Below, in pieces: positions 6,290 through 11,013 of a stretch of 11,314 nucleotides of DNA; position 1 is the stretch's first letter, and the number at the start of each line of letters is the position of its first letter. Location: assembly GCA_022360105.1 (NCBI GenBank), contig JAKSDL010000786.1:1-11314 (forward strand), written 5' to 3'. The notes beneath the pieces are model-generated. The model did no database searches and was not told the DNA's origin. It saw only the letters and a list, made by a program, of their open reading frames with translations. This DNA is from Pseudomonadota bacterium. GTDB lineage: Bacteria; SAR324; XYD2-FULL-50-16; JAHJRI01. Made by a program: the position numbers and the translations under genes.

Positions 6290-6814
6290 ATGGATTTTTT
6301 AAACACTGCCTACATACAAAACGAAATTGCAGATTCTAAAGCTATTTTCAAGAGAGGGACCTTAATTTATGACAATGGAGGGTATTCATGCTTGGAGTTT
6401 AATCCGGACCAGGGAAGCTTTGAATATGAAGTGGATGGAAATTATGGTGATTATCACATTGCAATAGAATTCGAAGAAAACAAGGTTCAGACATCCTGCA
6501 GCTGCCCTTATCCAGGCAAGGGGTGCAAACACACTGTTGCCGTTCTATTGGATATTGAAAATAAAATCATGGAATTTGACCAGAAAACAGAATCTCAAGA
6601 AATCGAGGAGCAATTTCTTACGGCAGAAGAAATAAAAGCCCAAGCCATGCAAGACAGGGTCTCAAGAGCAAAATCAGAAAAATACATATTAAAACTCGGA
6701 GATATGTTCAAAGGAGAACACATCGTTGAAACGGAAAAGAGTCGTCAATACAAAGTGACTATGCTTAATCCGCAGGATGGCTTGGCACATTTTGTACCTG
6801 CCCGGATTATCTGA
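6290..6814 (+). CDS. SWIM zinc-finger protein: N-terminal fragment of a split SWIM-SNF2 ATPase
   Basis: This 174-codon ORF carries a SWIM finger, a zinc-binding protein/DNA interaction module, as CSCPYPGKGCKH: Cys70, Cys72, Cys79 and His81 (CxC-x6-CxH), followed by TVAVLLDIENK. Before it is a mixed strand region (IYDNGGYSCLEFN, EYEVDGNYGDYHIAIEF); after it an acidic, helical linker. The natural end is probably not the stop at 6812-6814. From about 6784 the next reading frame continues directly as a second SWIM finger and into the SNF2 ORF that starts at 6823. Restoring one base in the GG at 6784-6785 joins both into one 900-codon protein, and the last nine or so residues here (AHFVPARII) would be out-of-frame noise. 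The start has only a weak upstream purine run (AGAGAA). Confidence 0.75.
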   Translation: MDFLNTAYIQNEIADSKAIFKRGTLIYDNGGYSCLEFNPDQGSFEYEVDGNYGDYHIAIEFEENKVQTSCSCPYPGKGCKHTVAVLLDIENKIMEFDQKTESQEIEEQFLTAEEIKAQAMQDRVSRAKSEKYILKLGDMFKGEHIVETEKSRQYKVTMLNPQDGLAHFVPARII

Positions 6815-6822
6815 CCAACCAG
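6769..6822 (+). other. Out-of-frame half of a second SWIM finger at the frameshift point
   Basis: In the frame of the downstream SNF2 ORF, this stretch is open after a TAA at 6766-6768. It reads LGTFCTCPDYLTNQ directly before MATCKHI. Together these give CTCPDYLTNQMATCKH, a canonical CxC-x10-CxH SWIM motif whose first half no annotated start codon includes. This places the frameshift at or just before 6785. Confidence 0.75.
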
Positions 6823-8991
6823 ATGGCGACCTGTAAGCATATCATTCATTTAACTGAATTTTTTCGCGAAGATGATGCTTTTTCCGAGAGGATTGATGCC
6901 GAACGCTTTCCATTTATCAATATTTATTGGGACTCAATAACGAACAGTCCAAAACTGTTCAATGAACGTCCGCATGAAGAAATCGAAGACATCCTAGAGA
7001 CCCTTGGTGAATATTTTGATTTGGAGGGGACCTATAAAAAAAGGCTTCTCACAGAGATTCAGTACTTGTTCTTTAAAATATATGAAAATAAGCGCGTAAA
7101 AATTGAGAACATTGTACTGGAAAAGCTTGATGAAGTATTGCAAGAGCAAAATCTTATTCAACTCTCACAGCAACCGTTTCCTAATACCGATTTCCTCAAA
7201 ACTCAACTCTATCCCTATCAGCAGAAAGGTGTAGAATTCGGACTATATCGCAAAGCTGTGCTCATAGGCGATGAAATGGGATTGGGTAAAACGATTCAAG
7301 CAATCACCCTGGCAATTCTCAAACGACAAATCCTTGGTTTTGAAAAAGTGCTGATCGTCACCCTGGCTTCTTTGAAAGAGCAGTGGAAAAGAGAAATTGA
7401 GAAATTTACAGACGAGATTGCCACAGTAGTGATGGGCTCCCCAGTTTCACGTCAGGAAGCCTACAATCAAACGGACAGTCTCTTTAAAGTTACCAATTAC
7501 GAAGCCGTTCGCAAAGATGTGGCGCTCTTGACCTCCTTTAACCCCGATCTGGTTATTTTGGATGAAGCGCAAAGAATTAAAAACTTCGAGACAAAAACTG
7601 CTGATGCCGTCAAAAGAATCCCTAAAAAACACGGCATTGTTTTAACTGGTACTCCCCTTGAAAACAAACTTGAAGATGTCTATTCCATTATTCAGTTTTT
7701 AGATTCTGATTATCTGGCTCCACTTTGGAGGTTTGCCGGTGACTATTTCATGCTTAGTCGCGAGAAGAAGGGTAAAATCCTCGGGTATAGAAACCTGGAC
7801 CAGTTGCACGAAAAGTTGAAACCGATTGTTATCAGACGCAAAAAAGAAGACGTTTTAACCGACCTGCCTGAGCAGGTTAACAACGATTATTTCGTTGATC
7901 TCAACTATCAACAACAGGAGATTCATAACAGTTTTGCGGCATCCCTCGCTCCAATCCTTCATAAAAAATTTCTGACGCCAATGGACCTGCAAAAGATCCA
8001 GCGGCTTTTATTAATGATGAGAATGTCTTGCAATTCGACCTATTTGATCGATCGCGAAACCAATATCTCTCCAAAACTCAAGGAACTTGAAAGCATCTTG
8101 GATGATCTGGTTGTGCAAAACGAGAGAAAAGTAGTCATCTTTAGCGAATGGACCACCATGACTTTTCTGATTGCAAAACACTTATCCAAAGCAAAAATCG
8201 ATTTCGTTGAATTGACCGGTAAAATACCTGTACACAAAAGACAACCATTGATCGATGAATTCACCAACAATCCTGATTGTAAGGTTTTCCTGGCTTCCGA
8301 TGCCGGCGGAACAGGGCTTAACCTTCAAGCTGCGGATTGTGTGATTAACTTCGAACTGCCATGGAATCCAGCCAAAATCAACCAGAGAATTGGCAGGGTC
8401 AATCGTATCGGGCAGAAAAATGACACGATTAACGTCATTAACTTGATTGCCAAAAACAGCATCGAAGAGAGGATCCTGGCTGGCCTTCAGATCAAAACAG
8501 ACCTGTTTCAGGGCGTGTTTGACGGCACGACTGACACAGTGGAGTTTTCCCAGGAAAAACGGCAGGAGTTACTGAATAAGCTCAAAGGCATGATAGACGG
8601 CGAACAATTCAATACCACACCAGAAGACAATAGAAGCGAGGAAATTCCTCAAGATACCCCACATTTTCTAAATCCGGAGGTCCTCAAGGAGAAGGAAAAT
8701 ACAATTGGGTATGACGCTGAAGAAGGTAGTGAACTTATAAAGCAAACAACAAGTACTCAAGAAGAATCAACCGAGTTGGCAAGCACTGGTGGAGCACAAA
8801 ATAGGCTATTCGAAGGTCAACCGGTTGAAAAAGTGGAGGAGGTTTTAAACAACGGTATGAGCTTCATCAGTGGTCTGCTAGAAATGGCAACCGGACAAAA
8901 AATCGAACAATCCGATGACAATAGCAAAATGATTTCCATCAATAAAGATTCCGGTGAAGTGACCATGAAGTTTAAGCTCCCAGGTTGCTAA
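6823..8991 (+). CDS. SNF2-family DEAD/DEAH ATPase (helicase-like), C-terminal part of a split SWIM-SNF2 protein
   Basis: This 722-residue superfamily 2 Snf2-type translocase would use ATP to move along duplex DNA or remodel protein-DNA complexes in the cytoplasm. Motifs in order: Q-motif-like LYPYQQKGVEFG (129-140), Walker A GDEMGLGKT (149-157), Ia VTLASLKEQW (179-188), Walker B DEAQ (247-250), III TGTPLENK (275-282), IV VVIFSEWTTM (437-446), V ASDAGGTGLNLQAAD (491-505), VI QRIGRVNRIGQ (521-531). Residues 590-722 are an acidic, low-complexity tail ending in a short structured segment, not a known domain to me. The first residues MATCKHIIHL are the back half of a SWIM finger, so the ATG at 6823 is probably internal to a longer protein that began at 6290. 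No ribosome binding site precedes it. Relatives act in DNA repair, transcription or phage defence; the role here is open. Confidence 0.88.
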   Translation: MATCKHIIHLTEFFREDDAFSERIDAERFPFINIYWDSITNSPKLFNERPHEEIEDILETLGEYFDLEGTYKKRLLTEIQYLFFKIYENKRVKIENIVLEKLDEVLQEQNLIQLSQQPFPNTDFLKTQLYPYQQKGVEFGLYRKAVLIGDEMGLGKTIQAITLAILKRQILGFEKVLIVTLASLKEQWKREIEKFTDEIATVVMGSPVSRQEAYNQTDSLFKVTNYEAVRKDVALLTSFNPDLVILDEAQRIKNFETKTADAVKRIPKKHGIVLTGTPLENKLEDVYSIIQFLDSDYLAPLWRFAGDYFMLSREKKGKILGYRNLDQLHEKLKPIVIRRKKEDVLTDLPEQVNNDYFVDLNYQQQEIHNSFAASLAPILHKKFLTPMDLQKIQRLLLMMRMSCNSTYLIDRETNISPKLKELESILDDLVVQNERKVVIFSEWTTMTFLIAKHLSKAKIDFVELTGKIPVHKRQPLIDEFTNNPDCKVFLASDAGGTGLNLQAADCVINFELPWNPAKINQRIGRVNRIGQKNDTINVINLIAKNSIEERILAGLQIKTDLFQGVFDGTTDTVEFSQEKRQELLNKLKGMIDGEQFNTTPEDNRSEEIPQDTPHFLNPEVLKEKENTIGYDAEEGSELIKQTTSTQEESTELASTGGAQNRLFEGQPVEKVEEVLNNGMSFISGLLEMATGQKIEQSDDNSKMISINKDSGEVTMKFKLPGC

Positions 8992-9126
8992 ATATCAAGG
9001 GAAAAGGCAAAACAAAATCGTTAAACTTGCTAACTCGACAGGTTTTCTCTGCATTAAGACAATCAAATGAAATGGGCAGATATACCATAGCATTATCCAG
9101 AAAAATTCATCCTACTTGGGGACCTT

Positions 9127-9321
9127 GTGGAAGAAAAGATTTCAGATACCAAATCTAAGATAGTTGCCGGAAGTATCCTTAAAGTTAGTGATAAAGATAA
9201 AGAGATCAGAAAAGCCTATAAAAAATACAAGCAAAAAGGGATGAACGTGTTGTACTCATTATTAAAATATGTATACCGTTACCGGAGTTGGGTTTTCTAT
9301 CTGTTGTTTAGCAACAGATAG
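9127..9321 (+). CDS. Possible small basic protein, doubtful
   Basis: A 64-codon ORF starts at GTG, with GGGGA five bases upstream, a reasonable ribosome binding site. The product is very lysine-rich in the middle (DKDKEIRKAYKKYKQKG) and hydrophobic/aromatic at the end (LLKYVYRYRSWVFYLLF). It matches no family I know. Against it: the GTG start, no conserved motif, and its final codons lie inside a perfect 12-bp hairpin. It may be chance or a gene remnant. Confidence 0.22.
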   Translation: MEEKISDTKSKIVAGSILKVSDKDKEIRKAYKKYKQKGMNVLYSLLKYVYRYRSWVFYLLFSNR

Positions 9322-9323
9322 AA
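9295..9323. terminator. Perfect 12-bp stem hairpin, likely shared transcription end
   Basis: TTCTATCTGTTG (9295-9306) pairs without mismatch with CAACAGATAGAA (9312-9323) around the five-base loop TTTAG. On the plus strand it is followed by TTAACCTTTGCTTTCT, loosely T-rich; on the minus strand by no T-run. It sits between convergent genes, where a terminator for SNF2 (plus) is expected. Without a clean T-tract, an mRNA 3'-end stabiliser is an alternative. Confidence 0.5.
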
Positions 9324-9438
9324 TTAACCTTTGCTTTCTCCTTATAACCATTGATTTGTTTACATTACACCGCTCTTCCCAATGCTAGCTTGAAAGCATC
9401 GGGTGACAAGTTCCGACGATGCAGCCGTATGAGTCGGG

Positions 9439-9816
9439 CTAAATAAAATGATCCACTGAAATCTTGAATATCGTAGAGAGCTTTTTTGCTATTTCCTTGC
9501 TAATTCCCCGCCGGTTGTTTTCCATATCAGAAACCTTTTGTCGGGACAATCCACCCAGCATTTCACCCAGTTTTGCTTGAGAATAGCCGAAATTATCACG
9601 GTATACCCGGATAGCTTGTCCGGGTGTGCGGTTCGCCTTCCGCTCTTCGTACCAGTTGGTTTCTGTGATATTGACATATTCGTCCCCGTCGTCATCGTCA
9701 ATATCGACGGTGAATTCCATTTTCTCCTTGATGTAATCCAGCAATTCAGCAGGGATTTCACCACGGATTTCAAACACCGGTATTTTAGTATGGGGCTTTT
9801 TCGCGACTACCAACAT
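9439..9816 (-). CDS. XRE-family helix-turn-helix antitoxin
   Basis: This 125-residue protein has two parts. Residues 1-55 are a strand-helix region with a very acidic patch (DIDDDDGDEYV at 38-48), a plausible toxin-neutralising segment. Residues 64-122 are a Cro/C1-type HTH: TPGQAIRVYRDNFGYSQAKL, then GEMLGGLSRQKVSDMENNRR with the recognition helix around SRQKVSDME, and ISKEIAKKLSTIFKISVDHF. It is the second gene of a toxin-first operon, overlapping the toxin by 32 bases. Its own ribosome binding site GAGG at 9823-9826 lies inside the toxin gene, seven bases before the ATG, so antitoxin can be made independently. It probably binds the palindrome at 10062-10078 to repress the operon, alone or with the toxin. 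Toxin-first order with an HTH antitoxin is the higBA-like pattern. Confidence 0.86.
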   Translation of the reverse strand: MLVVAKKPHTKIPVFEIRGEIPAELLDYIKEKMEFTVDIDDDDGDEYVNITETNWYEERKANRTPGQAIRVYRDNFGYSQAKLGEMLGGLSRQKVSDMENNRRGISKEIAKKLSTIFKISVDHFI

Positions 9817-10051
9817 AATAAACCTCTATGATGATCGTGCCCTTTTCATGTTTCCAACATGCTACCCATGAACGGGACAGGTGACAATGATATTCATCCT
9901 TTCCAAGCTTGGAATAATTCGGCCATGTAGGCTGAACCGGGCCGTTCTTTTCAAGTCCATCAACAAGGTATTCAAATTTTTCTTGAATCAGTTCCGGGAG
10001 CTTTGATAGTCCTCTGAGAATTCTCTTTTTAATGATGACCGTATATTCCAT
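9785..10051 (-). CDS. RelE/ParE-superfamily (HigB-like) toxin
   Basis: This 88-residue protein has the size and alternating helix-strand pattern of the RelE fold: MEYTVIIKKR strand, two helices GLSKLPELIQEKFEYLVDGL at 14-33, then the sheet YHCHLSRSWVACWKHEKGT at 54-72 and IIIEVYYVGSREKAPY at 73-88. The last block (His56, Arg60, Trp62, Trp66 and the C-terminal VYYVGSRE) is typical of ribosome-dependent mRNA interferases annotated as cytotoxic translational repressors. I cannot be sure which residues are catalytic. It is first in a two-gene operon with the XRE antitoxin, 32 bases overlapping. The start codon has no ribosome binding site and lies only six bases after the predicted -10 element, so the toxin may be translated from a leaderless or nearly leaderless mRNA. 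Confidence 0.85.
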   Translation of the reverse strand: MEYTVIIKKRILRGLSKLPELIQEKFEYLVDGLEKNGPVQPTWPNYSKLGKDEYHCHLSRSWVACWKHEKGTIIIEVYYVGSREKAPY

Positions 10052-10057
10052 GCTTAA

Positions 10058-10086
10058 TTTGTACCCAAATATTGGGTATATGTCAA
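10058..10086 (-). promoter_or_regulatory. Promoter of the toxin-antitoxin operon
   Basis: On the minus strand TTGACA (10086-10081, perfect consensus) and TACAAA (10063-10058, four of six matches to TATAAT) are exactly 17 bases apart. The next six bases lead straight to the toxin ATG at 10051. Transcription would start at or beside the start codon. Confidence 0.65.
10062..10078 (-). promoter_or_regulatory. Palindromic operator inside the toxin-antitoxin promoter
   Basis: TACCCAA, a 3-base centre, then TTGGGTA: a perfect 7+3+7 inverted repeat that fills most of the spacer between the -35 and -10 boxes and overlaps the -10. A dimeric HTH protein bound here would block RNA polymerase. The obvious binder is the XRE antitoxin encoded by the same operon. 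Confidence 0.65.
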
Positions 10087-10090
10087 ATAA

Positions 10091-10113
10091 TAAAAAACCG
10101 GGATTCTCCCGGC
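10091..10113 (-). terminator. Intrinsic terminator of the small minus-strand gene
   Basis: Read on the minus strand: CCGGGA, loop GAA, TCCCGG (10112-10098), followed directly by TTTTTT and ATTATTTG. GC-rich stem plus T-run is a standard rho-independent terminator. It closes the transcript from 10492 and ends just before the toxin promoter at 10086, separating the two units. Confidence 0.75.
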
Positions 10114-10234
10114 TTTAGGTTAACTTTCGCCGAAAAAGGCGTTAATCCTCACTCATTAACAACCCGTCTTCATAGTCCTTGGCTGTTTCCTCTTTTGACC
10201 AACCATTACCAACATCAACAAAGATATAAGCCTA

Positions 10235-10492
10235 TTAATCCTGATCGTACTCAAAGAGCCTGCCAGTTTCCCAGCAGCACCGGTCTGGCAGTTCCGGTTC
10301 AATTTTTCGGATCGAATAGCAGGGGTTTTCAGCTTCGAGGTGGAATAGCTTAAAAAAACATACCTCACGAATAGCAGATTCGTGTTTTTCCCTAGTCCAT
10401 CCTAATAGTTGGATTAAATCGCTACGTCTCACGAAAATCTGGCCATTGTTTTGATATGCCTGATTGAATTGGTCTGTTTCTGATTTTGACAT
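10235..10492 (-). CDS. Small protein of unknown function, possibly DNA-binding
   Basis: This 85-residue product, from the ATG at 10492, has AGGG seven bases upstream; an in-frame ATG at 10564 would add 24 residues without a ribosome binding site and is less likely. Residues 19-43 (FVRRSDLIQLLGWTREKHESA) have the look of the helix-turn-helix of excisionase or MerR-like domains: a strand, a short helix ending LLGWT, and a second helix with basic residues. The part after it (FKLFHLEAENPCYSIRKIEPELP) would be the wing. The end, DRCCWETGRLFEYDQD, is not recognisable. I do not know a family for it. It has its own promoter and terminator and lies next to tRNA genes, a common place for element-borne genes. 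After its TAA-TAG double stop the same frame stays coding-like for 30 codons. Confidence 0.55.
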   Translation of the reverse strand: MSKSETDQFNQAYQNNGQIFVRRSDLIQLLGWTREKHESAIREVCFFKLFHLEAENPCYSIRKIEPELPDRCCWETGRLFEYDQD

Positions 10493-10573
10493 GATTTGCC
10501 CTATTTTCGAGTTTTTTTGTGCGGTTCTGAAAGTTGAACCTGGATAGCAAAAACGGAAAAACAAGGATAGAAA

Positions 10574-10603
10574 GTTATACAGAAATTTTTAAGCTGATAT
10601 CAA
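10574..10603 (-). promoter_or_regulatory. Promoter of the small minus-strand gene
   Basis: On the minus strand TTGATA (10603-10598) and TATAAC (10579-10574), each five of six to consensus, spaced 18 bases. Transcription would begin near 10567, leaving a leader of about 75 bases. That leader contains the short inverted repeat GGTTC...GAACC (10523-10540), a possible operator. Confidence 0.45.
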
Positions 10604-10639
10604 AAGAGTGAAAAAATATCGTGGAGGCCTTTCAGATCA

Positions 10640-10715
10640 TGGAGCGGAAGACGGGGATCGAACCCGCGACCCTCAGCTTGGGAAGCTGATGCTCTACCAA
10701 CTGAGCTACTCCCGC
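10640..10715 (-). tRNA. tRNA-Gly (anticodon CCC)
   Basis: A full cloverleaf of 76 bases including encoded CCA. Acceptor GCGGGAG pairs with CTTCCGC (one G-T), D arm GCTC/GAGC, anticodon stem TCAGC/GCTGA around loop TTCCCAA giving anticodon CCC, T arm GCGGG/CCCGT with TTCGATC loop, discriminator T then CCA. It reads GGG glycine codons. It lies 69 bases downstream of tRNA-Pro in the same orientation. Confidence 0.95.
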
Positions 10716-10748
10716 TTTTGGAGTGAGTTTGGATGGGCTCAAGTAGAA

Positions 10749-10778
10749 AAGGGCATCCAAGATTCCTTGAATGCCCTT
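10749..10778 (-). terminator. Hairpin between the two tRNA genes
   Basis: On the minus strand AAGGGCAT, an inner CAAG/CTTG pair and ATGCCCTT form a 12-bp stem with one mismatch and a four-base loop, followed by TTCT. It could end part of the tRNA-Pro transcripts or mark an RNase processing point before tRNA-Gly. No promoter for tRNA-Gly is evident in the spacer, which argues against complete termination. Confidence 0.45.
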
Positions 10779-10784
10779 CTTGAA

Positions 10785-10861
10785 TGGTCGAGGCGACTGG
10801 ATTTGAACCAGCGACCACATGTCCCCCAGACATGTGCGCTACCGGACTGCGCTACGCCTCG
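10785..10861 (-). tRNA. tRNA-Pro (anticodon GGG)
   Basis: A 77-base cloverleaf with encoded CCA. Acceptor CGAGGCG/CGCCTCG, D arm GCGC/GCGC, anticodon stem CATGT/ACATG around loop CTGGGGG giving anticodon GGG, T arm GCTGG/CCAGT with TTCAAAT loop, discriminator A. The C1-G72 pair is typical for bacterial tRNA-Pro. It lies downstream of the prolyl-tRNA synthetase gene on the same strand. Confidence 0.95.
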
Positions 10862-10875
10862 GTGTTATAACATTT

Positions 10876-10904
10876 AGACTAGATAATGGGGAAAAGCTTG
10901 TCAA
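10876..10904 (-). promoter_or_regulatory. Probable tRNA promoter
   Basis: On the minus strand a perfect TTGACA (10904-10899) is followed after 17 bases by TAGTCT (10881-10876), a weak -10. The start would be about eight bases before the mature 5' end of tRNA-Pro, a usual distance for tRNA operons. Confidence 0.45.
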
Positions 10905-10968
10905 TTGATTATTAGCGGTTTGGGGCTGGGTATTGACGAGTTAAATCCCCTTATTCAAACCCTTGTTT

Positions 10969-10998
10969 GGTGGATCCGCTGCGCTTGATCCACCCTAC
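10969..10998. repeat. REP-like palindromic element between proS and tRNA-Pro
   Basis: GGTGGATC (10969-10976) and GATCCACC (10987-10994) flank CGCTGCGCTT, followed by CTAC. This GTAGGGTGGATC-AAGCG-CAGCG-GATCCACC style unit (minus-strand reading) resembles short dispersed palindromes seen between genes of many bacteria. It starts 19 bases after the proS stop in the direction of transcription and could also serve as the end of the proS transcript. No T-run follows. Confidence 0.45.
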
Positions 10999-11013
10999 GA
11001 TCCTCCACTATGT

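Larger units (their letters stand above)
8992..9438. other. Near gene-free stretch with one possible tiny ORF and hairpins
   Basis: These 447 bases lie between the convergent SNF2 and XRE genes. They contain one weak ORF (9127-9321) and a 12-bp hairpin (9295-9323), both listed separately. Toward the right end there are overlapping imperfect stems, for example CCCAATGCT / AGCATCGGG around 9379-9403, and a short coding-like remnant on the minus strand. No other gene is supported. Confidence 0.5.

Noticed and set aside
6234..6302. Short ORF (MWKHTTITFDQVLQAQRN...) just before the SWIM ORF, in another frame
   Set aside because: It could be an upstream peptide or a further frameshifted N-terminus, but it is only 22 codons, has no ribosome binding site and I cannot align it to SWIM-SNF2 proteins.
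6769..6812. Programmed -1 ribosomal frameshifting to make the full SWIM-SNF2 protein
   Set aside because: No X-XXY-YYZ slippery heptamer in the correct frame lies between the stop at 6766 and the stop at 6812. A mutation or sequencing error is simpler.
9379..9430. An integron attC-like site, suggested by nested imperfect stems
   Set aside because: The R and L boxes (RYYYAAC/GTTRRRY) are not present in the correct arrangement; the stems are imperfect and no integrase or cassette structure is visible.
10156..10368. Minus-strand ORF MRYVFLSYSTSK... as a gene
   Set aside because: It overlaps the better supported small gene at 10235-10492 in another frame and has no ribosome binding site or family resemblance.
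10608..10877. ORFs across 10600-10877 on both strands
   Set aside because: They are translations of the two tRNA genes. Peptides such as GAEDGDRTRDPQLGKLMLYQLSYS are well-known artefacts of reading tRNA genes as protein.
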